DNA of 64,000 bases from an uncultured Prevotellaceae bacterium (GTDB lineage Bacteria; Bacteroidota; Bacteroidia; Bacteroidales; Bacteroidaceae). Of the stretch, positions 7,454 to 16,313 are shown one piece after another. The stretch lies in contig CACZVN010000009.1 of assembly GCA_902784615.1 (NCBI GenBank), positions 1 to 64,000 on the forward strand, read 5' to 3'. The notes below the pieces were generated by a model. That model was given only the letters and a program-made list of their open reading frames with translations, ran no database searches and was not told the DNA's origin. The position numbers and the translations under genes were made by a program. Numbering within the stretch: the stretch's first letter is position 1; every line of letters begins with the position of its first letter.

Positions 7454-10111
7454 ATGAAACTCAGATTTTCTATACAATACGGGACACAATGGGGCGAAAA
7501 TCTCCATGTGGTGATCAGTTATGTCAGTTCAGACGGCACCAGGAAGCAGTATAACCTGCTGATGACGACCGAGGACGGAACACATTGGCTTTTGGAGACG
7601 GCGGCCTTGGAGTCCCGTCAGCATCCGATCTCTACGTTTACTTATTATTATCAGGTGGAAGATGCTGATGGACAGGTGCTTAGGAAAGAGTGGACACGGG
7701 TGCCGCGTACCTATCCTTTCGACTCCTCGAAGAGCTATATTCTTTCTGACCAGTGGCGTGACCTCCCTTTGCAGCATCATCTCTATTCCAGTGCATATCG
7801 TATTACGAACGATATGGCTGTCGGTGAAGAGGTCCAGCCTCTACGGATGCCTCTTTATCGTAAGACCATCCTCTTCCGTGTCTCGGCACCTCAGTTGCTT
7901 AGTGGACAGTCGGTGGCGCTTCTCGGCAGTCATCCTACATTAGGAGGCTGGAATCCCACCCGATACCTGCGTATGGAATACCTCGGACAGAGTGAGTGGA
8001 TGCTCTCTGTGAATGTTGATTCCATACTGTTACCACTGGAGTATAAGTTTGTCATTGTGGATGACCAGACGAATACGCTGGTGACTTGGGAAGAGGGCGA
8101 TAACCGTCTTGTCGAGGGCAATGACGATCTGTCATCCCCTGATGCACAACTCCGTGACGGTTCCGTGCTGGTGCTCTATGGTGAGGGCCTGCGTGTGAGG
8201 GAACATACTTGGCGGGCGGCAGGTGTCGTAGTGCCTGTATTCTCATTGCGGAGTGAACACTCCTATGGCGTAGGCGACTTCGGAGACCTGCGACGGATGG
8301 TTGATTGGGCTGTGGAGACGGGTATGAAGATCATCCAACTGTTGCCTGTCAACGATACGACGGTTTCCCATCATTGGAACGACTCCTATCCTTATAATAT
8401 CGTTTCGGCCTTCGCCCTTCATCCGCATTATCTGGATCTGGAAGAACTGGGCGCCCTGAAGAGCAAGGCCAAGATGACAGCCTATCACCGTCAGCGTCGT
8501 GAACTGAACGCCTTGGGCTATAGTGACTATGAGGCGGTGGATCGTGTGAAGTCGGCCTATATACAGGAGGTCTATGAGGAACGAGGCCAACAGACGTTCG
8601 ATGCCAAAGAATATAAGCAATGGTTTGCTGAGAACAAGGACTGGCTGGAGCCATACGCCCTGTGGGTAATCAGGAATGAGAAGTTAGAAATTAGGAATTG
8701 TGATATTATCTATTACATCCAGTATCACCTCCATCGACAGTTGAAGGCGGCGGCCGATTATGCTCGTTCTAAGGGTGTTATCCTGAAAGGTGATGTGCCC
8801 ATCGGTGTGAACCGTGAGAGTGTGGAGACGGCCACTCATCCAGAGCTCTTTAATCTCGACTGTTCGACGGGCGCTCCACCAGATACCTTCTCCCAGAACG
8901 GACAGAACTGGGGCTTCCCCACCTATAACTGGAGTGAAAAGCGCAAGGCCAAAGGTATAAGTCTGACAGACTGGTTCCGTCGCCGTCTGCGCTGGATGGA
9001 ACAGTACTTCGATGCCATCCGCATCGACCATGTGCTGGGTTTCTTCCGTATCTGGGAAGTGCCACGGGATGCTGTCTTCGGATTGTTAGGCCATTTCTCA
9101 CCAGCCTTACCACTGACGGTGGGCGAGATCGAGTACTTTGGCCTGCCTTTCCGTCGAGACCTCTTCACCCGTCCGTTCATCAACGACCGTGTGTTGGACC
9201 GTCTCTTTGGCATCCACGCCCAGTTTGTCCGTGAGAACTTCCTGATCCCTCGTGCCTATGGGCTCTATGATCTCAAGGCTGAGTACGACACCCAGCGGAA
9301 GGTGCAGGCCCATTTCGAGGGACGAGGTGATGAGAATAGCCTATGGATCCGCGATGGTCTTTACCGTCTCATCAGTGGTGTCCTCTTCGTGGAAGATTCC
9401 CATCAGCCAGAGATGTATCACCCACGTATTGGGGCTTATCAGGAACCAGTATATGATGCCCTGAGTGGGGAAGAGAAGGATGCCTATATGCGCCTATACA
9501 ACAATTTCTTCTACCAGCGTCATAACTTCTTCTGGGGACATCATGCCATCCGTCGTCTGACGGAGATCTTCTCCCAGACACAGATGCTCTGTTGTGCTGA
9601 GGACCTGGGGATGCTCCCCGATTGTGTGCAACCCGTACTCGACCAACTCCGTATCCTGACTCTGGAGATTCAGTCGATGCCGAAGCATACGGGCTATGAG
9701 TTTGCGCATCTCGACGGTAATCCCTACCGTAGCGTCGCCACCTTCTCTACCCACGACATGTCACCCTTGCGCCTGTGGTGGGAGGAGAGTCCTGAGCGCA
9801 CCCAGCGCTATTATGTCTCCATGCTCCAGAAACAGGGACGAGCCCCTGAACACCTGCCTGCCCATGTGGCAGAGGAGATCATCGCCCGCCATCTCTACTG
9901 TCCGTCGATGCTCTGCATGCTTTCTCTTCAGGACTGGTTGGCGATGGATAGTGAACTGCGTGCCAAGAACCCGCGTGAGGAACGCATCAACGTGCCCAGT
10001 GATCCCTATAACCGTTGGAAGTACCGCATGCATCTCAATATAGAGGATCTCCTTGCCGCTACTAAATATAATAATAAGGTGAAAACGATGATCACGCGCA
10101 GCAAACGATGA
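7454..10111 (+). CDS. malQ: 4-alpha-glucanotransferase (GH77) with N-terminal starch-binding modules
   Basis: Transfers alpha-1,4-glucan segments, disproportionating maltodextrins in the cytoplasm. The frame is open from 7358, but I start at the ATG at 7454 (MKLRFSIQYGTQWGEN), downstream of the promoter, giving 885 residues. Two CBM20-like modules come first (the second is visible around 'LLGSHPTLGGWNP'). The GH77 barrel follows, with the nucleophile region DAIRIDHVLGFFRIW, the acid/base region CAEDLG and STHDMSPLR. The two-module architecture resembles plant DPE2 and Bacteroidota MalQ proteins. An in-frame segment NEKLEIRN at about 8677-8700 matches a dispersed low-complexity repeat and interrupts the barrel. 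It overlaps the next gene by 4 bp. Confidence 0.94.
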   Translation: MKLRFSIQYGTQWGENLHVVISYVSSDGTRKQYNLLMTTEDGTHWLLETAALESRQHPISTFTYYYQVEDADGQVLRKEWTRVPRTYPFDSSKSYILSDQWRDLPLQHHLYSSAYRITNDMAVGEEVQPLRMPLYRKTILFRVSAPQLLSGQSVALLGSHPTLGGWNPTRYLRMEYLGQSEWMLSVNVDSILLPLEYKFVIVDDQTNTLVTWEEGDNRLVEGNDDLSSPDAQLRDGSVLVLYGEGLRVREHTWRAAGVVVPVFSLRSEHSYGVGDFGDLRRMVDWAVETGMKIIQLLPVNDTTVSHHWNDSYPYNIVSAFALHPHYLDLEELGALKSKAKMTAYHRQRRELNALGYSDYEAVDRVKSAYIQEVYEERGQQTFDAKEYKQWFAENKDWLEPYALWVIRNEKLEIRNCDIIYYIQYHLHRQLKAAADYARSKGVILKGDVPIGVNRESVETATHPELFNLDCSTGAPPDTFSQNGQNWGFPTYNWSEKRKAKGISLTDWFRRRLRWMEQYFDAIRIDHVLGFFRIWEVPRDAVFGLLGHFSPALPLTVGEIEYFGLPFRRDLFTRPFINDRVLDRLFGIHAQFVRENFLIPRAYGLYDLKAEYDTQRKVQAHFEGRGDENSLWIRDGLYRLISGVLFVEDSHQPEMYHPRIGAYQEPVYDALSGEEKDAYMRLYNNFFYQRHNFFWGHHAIRRLTEIFSQTQMLCCAEDLGMLPDCVQPVLDQLRILTLEIQSMPKHTGYEFAHLDGNPYRSVATFSTHDMSPLRLWWEESPERTQRYYVSMLQKQGRAPEHLPAHVAEEIIARHLYCPSMLCMLSLQDWLAMDSELRAKNPREERINVPSDPYNRWKYRMHLNIEDLLAATKYNNKVKTMITRSKR

Positions 10112-10761
10112 TTACCTATAAAACTTACATATTCGATTTAGATGGGACGCTGCTCGACACTTTAGGTGATTTGGCTGCCTCTGTCAATTTTGCCATGCGG
10201 ACACATGGGATGCCAGAGCATTCGATAGACGATGTGCGGAGATTTGTAGGTAATGGAGTTCGGAAACTGATGGAGCGTGCTGTACCTGGCGGAGAGACGA
10301 ATCCAGATTTTGAGGTTGCCTTTGCCACCTTCCGCCAATATTATATGGAGCACTCGCTGGATACGACGAAACCTTATGATGGTATCCTGGAGATGTTGGC
10401 GGAACTCAAGAGGCGTGGTTGCCGCTTGGCTGTGGTCAGCAATAAGATGATGGCGGCCACACAGGAACTCTGTCGCCATTTCTTCCTTGATACCATCGAG
10501 GTGGCCATTGGTGAACACGAGGCAGAGGGTATCCGTAAGAAACCAGCCCCCGATACCGTTTTTGCCGCCCTGCGTCAGCTTGGAGTAGGGAAGGAGGGTG
10601 CCGTCTATGTGGGCGACAGCGATGTGGATATACAGACGGCCCGCAATTCTGGCCTTCCTTGTATCTCCGTTCTCTGGGGTTTCCGCGACCGTGATTTTCT
10701 GTTACAGCATGGGGCTGAGACATTCGCCTCTACACCACAGGATATCAAGGTGTTTCCCTGA
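10108..10761 (+). CDS. HAD-family hydrolase, phosphoglycolate phosphatase-like
   Basis: A 217-residue haloacid-dehalogenase phosphatase. Motif I is FDLDGTLLDT (about residues 9-18, nucleophile Asp and acid/base Asp two residues later), motif II is 'VVSNK', the lysine of motif III is in 'GIRKKPAPD', and motif IV is YVGDSDVDIQTA. The helical cap between motifs I and II is the phosphoglycolate phosphatase/beta-phosphoglucomutase type. It overlaps malQ by ATGA, so the two are co-translated. The context would also allow a sugar-phosphate phosphatase in maltodextrin metabolism; the Gph assignment is the default, not proven. Confidence 0.88.
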   Translation: MITYKTYIFDLDGTLLDTLGDLAASVNFAMRTHGMPEHSIDDVRRFVGNGVRKLMERAVPGGETNPDFEVAFATFRQYYMEHSLDTTKPYDGILEMLAELKRRGCRLAVVSNKMMAATQELCRHFFLDTIEVAIGEHEAEGIRKKPAPDTVFAALRQLGVGKEGAVYVGDSDVDIQTARNSGLPCISVLWGFRDRDFLLQHGAETFASTPQDIKVFP

Positions 10762-10853
10762 AACCCTATGCAGATTTTTGCAAAAGTTGTGAGTATTCTG
10801 CTTGTTTAACGTTTTTTTTTAAAATCAACAGCCTCGCAGTTGTTGGTTTTTCA

Positions 10854-10862
10854 TATCTTTGC
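10854..10862 (+). promoter_or_regulatory. -7 promoter element of the GH26 gene
   Basis: TATCTTTGC, with a T/G-rich -33-like stretch (TTGTTGG) about 10-15 bp upstream. It lies 47 bp before the GH26 ATG. Confidence 0.75.
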
Positions 10863-10909
10863 AACAAATTCTGACGACAATAATTGAAACAATATCAATA
10901 TATTAGGAA

Positions 10910-12496
10910 ATGAGAAGAACTACTTTTTTACTGATGCTCTTTGTATGCAGCTTCATCTCTGCCAATGCTCAGACTACTACTAAGATGGAAGCAGAAAGTG
11001 CAACCTACGAGAATTGTAAACTCATCGAAGATGGGAAGTATTCAGACGGTAAAGCCCTCGAACTCACTGAGAGCAATGCGAAAATCACCTTTACCTATGC
11101 GGCTACAGAAAGCGGCAAGTACACCATCACCGTAGGTTACGACGGATTGTATGGTGACAAGGTGGTCAATCTGATCGTGAATGGAAATACAGCTACCTTC
11201 AACACCACAGAGAATGGACCAGGTGAGGCTGTTGTGGGACCCTACCTTATGAACCAGGGTGACAATATTATCGAGATTACGCCTAACTGGACTTGGTTCC
11301 GCATCGACTATATCAGTATCGCCGATAACGAGAGTACTGTGAAGTTCGATATTGTTCCGACACCTGTTGATGCCAATGCATCCGATGCAGCCAAGACGGT
11401 CTATACTTTCCTCTACGATAATTTCGGCAAAAAGACTATCTCTGGCGTCATGACAGGCGATATGGACACAGCCAATGGCGATATCACCCAGCATGCCGAC
11501 GTGCAGGCCGTCTATCAGGCGTCAGGCAAATATCCGGCACTCGTTGGCTTCGACTTCATGAATGCTACAGGTATCAACGAGGTAGAGGATTGGTACAAAG
11601 AATACACAGACAAATGCATTGCCCTCGCCAAGGACCTTTATCAGCGTGGCGGACTGCCCGCCTTTACATGGCATTGGCGCGACCCTAGCCGCCAGACGGG
11701 CGAGTTCTACAGTGGTAATCAGGTCGCAACGCCATGTACCATGAAGATCTCTGATGCCATGAACGCCGACGGTTCTTGGAATACATCATCAGATCTGTAT
11801 CAGAACATCATCAAGGACATCGACACTGTGGCCGACTATTTCCTCGCCCTTCAGGGTGAAGGCATTGCCTGTATCTTCCGTCCGCTCCATGAGGCCAGCG
11901 GAGGCTGGTTCTGGTGGGGAACAGACGGCGGTGCCAACTTTGTCAAGCTCTATCAGTTGATCGTCGATGAGATGGTCAACGTGAAGGGTGTTCACAACGT
12001 CATCTGGGTCTGGAACCCTTGTTCCGTCAACGATGCCGACTGGAATCCCAGTGATGCCTATTACGATGTCGTTTCTATCGATATCTATAACGATGCGCTC
12101 GACTACTCCAGCAATTATACCGCTTTCGACCAGCTCAAGACCCTCACCGCTGGCAAAAAGATCATCGCCCTATCTGAGAACGGCCCCATCCCCGACATCG
12201 ACAAGGAGTTTGAGGAAGAGGCCGTTTGGTCATGGTGGATGCCTTGGTATCAGACATGGGGAGGCAACTTCGTTGATAAGACTAGTAAGGAAGAGTGGAC
12301 CAAATGCATGAATGATACCCGTGTCATTACACTTGAAGACCTTTCTGCAGGCTGGGGTACCTCTACAGCCATCCTCTTACCAAAATCAACCCAGTCCGCC
12401 AGTGATGCTATCTATGACCTCCAAGGCCGCCGTCTCACAATGATTCCTTCAAAGGGCCTCTACGTCCTGAACGGCAAGAAGCAATATGCAAAATAG
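10910..12496 (+). CDS. Secreted GH26 beta-mannanase with N-terminal CBM
   Basis: Endo-acting glycoside hydrolase of family 26 that cuts beta-1,4-mannan or glucomannan. A cleavable signal peptide (residues 1-20, ending SANA-Q) leads into a beta-sandwich carbohydrate-binding module of CBM35/CBM6 type (about 24-140). The GH26 barrel (about 155-480) has the acid/base Glu328 in FRPLHEASGGWFWWG and the nucleophile Glu423 in IALSENGPIPD. The last 30 residues (IYDLQGRRL ... GLYVLNGKKQYAK) are the type IX-secretion-like C-terminal tail seen on many Prevotella exported enzymes, suggesting surface or extracellular delivery. It has its own promoter and is followed by an AraC regulator. Mannan is the likely substrate, in keeping with the GH130 at 32.8 kb. 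Confidence 0.93.
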   Translation: MRRTTFLLMLFVCSFISANAQTTTKMEAESATYENCKLIEDGKYSDGKALELTESNAKITFTYAATESGKYTITVGYDGLYGDKVVNLIVNGNTATFNTTENGPGEAVVGPYLMNQGDNIIEITPNWTWFRIDYISIADNESTVKFDIVPTPVDANASDAAKTVYTFLYDNFGKKTISGVMTGDMDTANGDITQHADVQAVYQASGKYPALVGFDFMNATGINEVEDWYKEYTDKCIALAKDLYQRGGLPAFTWHWRDPSRQTGEFYSGNQVATPCTMKISDAMNADGSWNTSSDLYQNIIKDIDTVADYFLALQGEGIACIFRPLHEASGGWFWWGTDGGANFVKLYQLIVDEMVNVKGVHNVIWVWNPCSVNDADWNPSDAYYDVVSIDIYNDALDYSSNYTAFDQLKTLTAGKKIIALSENGPIPDIDKEFEEEAVWSWWMPWYQTWGGNFVDKTSKEEWTKCMNDTRVITLEDLSAGWGTSTAILLPKSTQSASDAIYDLQGRRLTMIPSKGLYVLNGKKQYAK

Positions 12497-12519
12497 ACAG
12501 ACTATACAGGAAGACGTAT

Positions 12520-12564
12520 CAAATGTTATGTAAAGTTAAGTTTTACCATAAAAAACATGATTTG
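12520..12564. promoter_or_regulatory. Dyad-symmetric region upstream of araC-type gene
   Basis: Imperfect nested dyads: CAAATGTT and AACATGATTTG on the outside, GTAAA and TTTAC on the inside. It overlaps the TTTG-like -33 region of the adjacent promoter, as an operator would. Binding by the following AraC protein is an inference. Confidence 0.4.
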
Positions 12565-12588
12565 TTTGGAGGTGAAACGTAAAAATAC

Positions 12589-12597
12589 TAACTTAGC
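12589..12597 (+). promoter_or_regulatory. Near-consensus -7 element of the araC-led operon
   Basis: TAACTTAGC, one mismatch from TAnnTTTGC, with TTTGTTTGG about 20 bp upstream as a -33 match. It lies 27 bp before the AraC start. Confidence 0.55.
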
Positions 12598-12623
12598 AGC
12601 GGAAAAATGATGGAAATAATATA

Positions 12624-13508
12624 ATGGAAACAAGAGTATTACGTGAGATAACTCCATTAAGTGAGAATGACTTCATGTACGTGGCCGACCGCCATAAAAA
12701 GGAGTTTGACTATCCCATACATATACACGATGTATTAGAGTTGAACTTTGTGGCTAATGCTGCGGGGGCACGGCGCGTGGTAGGCGATTCAAGCGAGATG
12801 ATAGACAATCTGGATTTAGTGCTTATAACAAGTCCTGATCTGGAGCATGTGTGGGAACAGCACGAATGCAAAAGTGAAGACATCCATGAGGTGACGGTAC
12901 AGTTTAGACTTTCTTTCGACTTGCCTACATCACCATTCAAGTATAATTCACACAAATCCATCTACCGTATGCTGAGCAGGGCGAAGCGTGGACTGGCTTT
13001 TCCTCCTCATGCCATTATGATGGTTTACCACCGTCTTGTCCGGCTTTCCTCCATCGAGGAGAGATTCTTGGCCGTGCAGGAGTTTTTCTCTATACTCTAT
13101 GAATTGTCGAAGTTCGACGATGCCCGAGAACTAGCCACCTCATCGTTTGCTAAGGTTGAAGTGGAGAGCGAGTCGAAACGGATCCTGAAGGTGAAGAATT
13201 ATATTGACGAGCACTACAAGGACGAGATGAGTCTGGAGCAGTTGGCCAGTCTTGTGAGTATGACGTCTTCGGCTTTCAGCCGTTACTTCAAACAGCGCAC
13301 GGGGAAAAACCTCTCGGAGTATATCGTTGACATCCGTCTGGGTCATGCTGCCCGCTTACTGATAGACACCACCGATAGTGTCAGCATGATTTGCTGGAGA
13401 ACGGGCTTCAATACACTCTCCAACTTCAACCGTCTTTTCCGTAAGCGCAAGGGTTGTAGCCCCACGGAATTCCGTGAGAAGTACCAGAAGACAAAGGTTA
13501 TCGTATGA
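12624..13508 (+). CDS. AraC-family transcriptional regulator
   Basis: DNA-binding regulator of 294 residues. The N-terminal half is a cupin-like sensor domain (HIHDVLELNFVANAAGARRVVGD, about residues 34-56) with HLEHVWE-like residues in 'SPDLEHVWEQH'. The C-terminal third is the double helix-turn-helix domain: KNYIDEHYKDEMSLEQLA, then SAFSRYFKQRTGK and the closing FNRLFRKRKGCSPTEFRE. Its stop overlaps the next ATG (ATGA), so it is translated with the membrane protein and propeller lipoprotein behind it. It lies directly after the GH26 gene and could regulate that gene or its own operon. The signal it senses is unknown. Confidence 0.93.
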   Translation: METRVLREITPLSENDFMYVADRHKKEFDYPIHIHDVLELNFVANAAGARRVVGDSSEMIDNLDLVLITSPDLEHVWEQHECKSEDIHEVTVQFRLSFDLPTSPFKYNSHKSIYRMLSRAKRGLAFPPHAIMMVYHRLVRLSSIEERFLAVQEFFSILYELSKFDDARELATSSFAKVEVESESKRILKVKNYIDEHYKDEMSLEQLASLVSMTSSAFSRYFKQRTGKNLSEYIVDIRLGHAARLLIDTTDSVSMICWRTGFNTLSNFNRLFRKRKGCSPTEFREKYQKTKVIV

Positions 13509-14896
13509 GCGTCAGTATTTGTCGTGTGATGGCTCTCTGGGCTGTTGCCTTCTTTCTTTTCTTCCAGTTCTGGTATCCTTATCATTTCTTCTTCCAAGAG
13601 CAGAACCAGATATTCCTCTGTTCGTGGGATTATATCTCCTCCTATTTTGAAAGGTCTGGCGGGTTAGCCCGTCTGACTGGCGACTTTCTCACGCAGTTCT
13701 ATTATTATCTTTACGTCGGAGCCATCATCTTGATGTCCTGTCTGCTCCTTATAGGTTCCTTGTTGTATAAGGCTCTCAAGAACTTCAAGGTCAGTAAGGC
13801 TGTTGTACTGATACTGCCATTCGTGATGATGACCTTCGTAGCCGTCTGCCATTTCAGCACAAGTTACTGTCTTTCATCTACTATCTCCATTTTGGGCTGG
13901 ACACTCCTGCTATGGTTTATCTCTCTGATGCGAGGTTGGAAACTGCGCCTCACATTGATGGTTGTTTCATTACTACCGGTTTATCATCTTTTTGGACTGC
14001 CTCAGCTTAAAAAGATCCAGATGCCCGACTTGATTCTGGAGAAGGATTTTGCAATTGACTGCGAGTATTATTTCGGCAATTATGATCAAGTGATTAAGAT
14101 GGTAGAAAACGAAGACAGATGGACTGACCAGATGTTATTTTTCTATAACCTATCGCAGGCACAACGGGGTGAGTTGCCTGATAACCTGTTAAAATTCACA
14201 CCGAACTATCTTGGTACATTCGAGAAGATCGGTCCTGATACGCCTATGTTGACAATCCGAAACATGAATGAACTCTACTGGGCACTGGGCGACATAACTT
14301 TTACGGAACGGGCAGCGATGATGACCAATGTGTTCTCACACAACAACCGTAACGTCCGTATGATGCGTCGCTTAGCAGAATGTAATATTGTAAGCGGTGA
14401 CTCACTGGCGGCAGAGAAATACCTACGTATCCTTGACAAGACCTTTGTCTATAGTAAATGGGCCAAGAATATCCGTCAGAATGGTCACAAGATCTATCAG
14501 AAGAAAATGCAGATGGTAAACCAGCGCGACACGATAACCATCTCAGACAATGCCCATTTCCTGATGATGCAGTTGCTGGATGCCAACCCCGACAATATTG
14601 TAGCCCTCGACTATATCTTGTGCAGTACACTATTACTAAAAGATATCACAAACTTCAAGCGCGACTATGACCGCTATTGTATTGAGACAAGCAAGCCACG
14701 TCTGAAGCCTCTTTATCAAGAGGCTCTGTGCATTTGGCTGGCAGGTACCAACGCCCCTCAGGAGGATTGGGAGAAGTACATCCGGCGTGCTGATGTATTT
14801 CAGCGTTTTCAGCAGTATAACCAGCAGCGGGGCAGCGCCCAGTTCAAGGGCACTTATTGGTATTATTTCGACAAGATTAAAGCACCTGAGATATGA
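13505..14896 (+). CDS. Multi-pass membrane protein, DUF6057-type (copy A)
   Basis: Unknown function. The 463-residue protein has about five hydrophobic segments in its first 170 residues, then a soluble helical C-terminal half with TPR-like pairs (for example 'NVRMMRRLAECNIVSGDSLAAEKYLRILDKT'). Copies A, B and C share a signature after the first membrane segment: YP, then QEQ.Q.FL, a DY pair, GG.A and an FL.QFY stretch. Copy A is the shortest because it has fewer membrane segments than B and C. It is coupled by ATGA overlaps both to the AraC gene before it and to the propeller lipoprotein after it. I believe this is the family annotated as DUF6057, but the name is from memory. Confidence 0.75.
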   Translation: MSVSICRVMALWAVAFFLFFQFWYPYHFFFQEQNQIFLCSWDYISSYFERSGGLARLTGDFLTQFYYYLYVGAIILMSCLLLIGSLLYKALKNFKVSKAVVLILPFVMMTFVAVCHFSTSYCLSSTISILGWTLLLWFISLMRGWKLRLTLMVVSLLPVYHLFGLPQLKKIQMPDLILEKDFAIDCEYYFGNYDQVIKMVENEDRWTDQMLFFYNLSQAQRGELPDNLLKFTPNYLGTFEKIGPDTPMLTIRNMNELYWALGDITFTERAAMMTNVFSHNNRNVRMMRRLAECNIVSGDSLAAEKYLRILDKTFVYSKWAKNIRQNGHKIYQKKMQMVNQRDTITISDNAHFLMMQLLDANPDNIVALDYILCSTLLLKDITNFKRDYDRYCIETSKPRLKPLYQEALCIWLAGTNAPQEDWEKYIRRADVFQRFQQYNQQRGSAQFKGTYWYYFDKIKAPEI

Positions 14897-16308
14897 AGGA
14901 AACACTAAAGACACTATACACACTTGTCTTGCTAACAATCATGGTTTCCTGCACGCCTACACCAGAGAACGTGCAGCAAAGCAATGCGTTGCCTCCTATC
15001 TATCCTGATTACTGCGATGTAACCATTCCCGAGAATATCGCCCCACTGAATTTCCTGCTCCGTGCTGACTGTGAGGCTATTGAGGTAAAGGCTGGAGATA
15101 TCAAGATTAATACCAAAGGCAATCAAGTAACCTTTGATATCGACGACTGGAAGGCACTGATGTCTCAGGTCGCAGGCAACATGATAAACGTGACTGTCAC
15201 GGCACTGATTGACGGGCAATGGATTGAATACAAGCCTTTTACATGGCAAGTGGTAAAAGACAAGGTTGATCCTTATCTTACCTACCGTCTTATTGAGCCC
15301 GACTACGAGATCTGGAACCATGTACAGATTCAGCAACGCTGCGTAGAGAACTTCGACGTAAATGCCATCGGGCACTACGAACAACTGGAGAACCGATGCA
15401 TGAACTGCCATACCTATGCCAATCAAGATCCCAAACTCTCAATGATGTATGTACGTGGTCCTGGGGGCGGTGCTATCCTAAACCGCGACGGAAAACTGAG
15501 TAAGCTCAATATTCCTGGTAGTGTCTATTTTGGTTTCAGTCCTACAGGACGATATATTACCTATTCTACCCAGAAAATTGTCCCAGCTTTCCACAGTTTG
15601 GCCAGCAAGCGTCTGGAGGTCTATGACGCTGCATCGAATATCTATGTGGCCGATATGCAAGAACATCATGTGATCTCGTCATCCCTACTCAGCGACAGCC
15701 TGAAGTTTGAGACCTTCCCCACCTTCTCTCCTGACGGGAAATACATTTATTATTGCGCTGCAGATACCGTTGATCTGCCAGGTGACATCAAGCAACTACA
15801 ATACGCTCTTGTCCGCATCCCGTTCGACGAAAGCACTGGCACAATAGGCTCTCAAGTGGATACACTTTACAACAAACGGAGTGTCTGTCATCCTCGCATC
15901 AGTCCTAATGGCAAGTATCTTCTCTACACCGTGGCCGACTACGGCACATTCCCTATCTGGCATCCAGAGGCAGATCTACAGATGATGAACCTTGAGACAG
16001 GCGCCATTGACAATCTTGACATAGTGAATAGCCAGAGGAGCGACACTTATCACTCATGGTCATCGAACAGCCGCTGGTTTGTCTTTGCCTCCAAACGTGA
16101 CGATGGGTTATACGGAAAACCATATTTCTGCTATGTCGATAAGGACGGCAAAACCCACAAGCCCTTCTGTCTGCCACAGTTGTATCCTTCCTTCTACGAT
16201 AATAATCTGAAATCATTTAACGCTCCGGAACTGGGTAAGGGGAAGGTGCCCTTCGATATGGAAGACGTCGCAAAGGTCATGAAGCAGGATTACGTCAATT
16301 TTAAGTAA
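14893..16308 (+). CDS. TolB-like beta-propeller lipoprotein with CxxCH haem motif (copy A)
   Basis: Unknown function. The 471-residue exported lipoprotein has a lipobox ending at Cys20 (TIMVSC). A beta-rich N-terminal domain carries the signature LPPIYPDY followed by TIPENIAPLNF, shared by all three copies. CMNCH at residues 169-173 is a c-type haem attachment motif in an otherwise propeller protein. The remaining 290 residues form PD40/TolB-like blades (FSPTGRYITYS, FSPDGKYIYY, SPNGKYLLYT, SNSRWFVFASKRDDGLY). It ends convergently 5 bp from copy B. It follows membrane copy A with an ATGA overlap. The haem is inferred from the motif only. Confidence 0.78.
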   Translation: MKETLKTLYTLVLLTIMVSCTPTPENVQQSNALPPIYPDYCDVTIPENIAPLNFLLRADCEAIEVKAGDIKINTKGNQVTFDIDDWKALMSQVAGNMINVTVTALIDGQWIEYKPFTWQVVKDKVDPYLTYRLIEPDYEIWNHVQIQQRCVENFDVNAIGHYEQLENRCMNCHTYANQDPKLSMMYVRGPGGGAILNRDGKLSKLNIPGSVYFGFSPTGRYITYSTQKIVPAFHSLASKRLEVYDAASNIYVADMQEHHVISSSLLSDSLKFETFPTFSPDGKYIYYCAADTVDLPGDIKQLQYALVRIPFDESTGTIGSQVDTLYNKRSVCHPRISPNGKYLLYTVADYGTFPIWHPEADLQMMNLETGAIDNLDIVNSQRSDTYHSWSSNSRWFVFASKRDDGLYGKPYFCYVDKDGKTHKPFCLPQLYPSFYDNNLKSFNAPELGKGKVPFDMEDVAKVMKQDYVNFK

Positions 16309-16313
16309 GCAGA

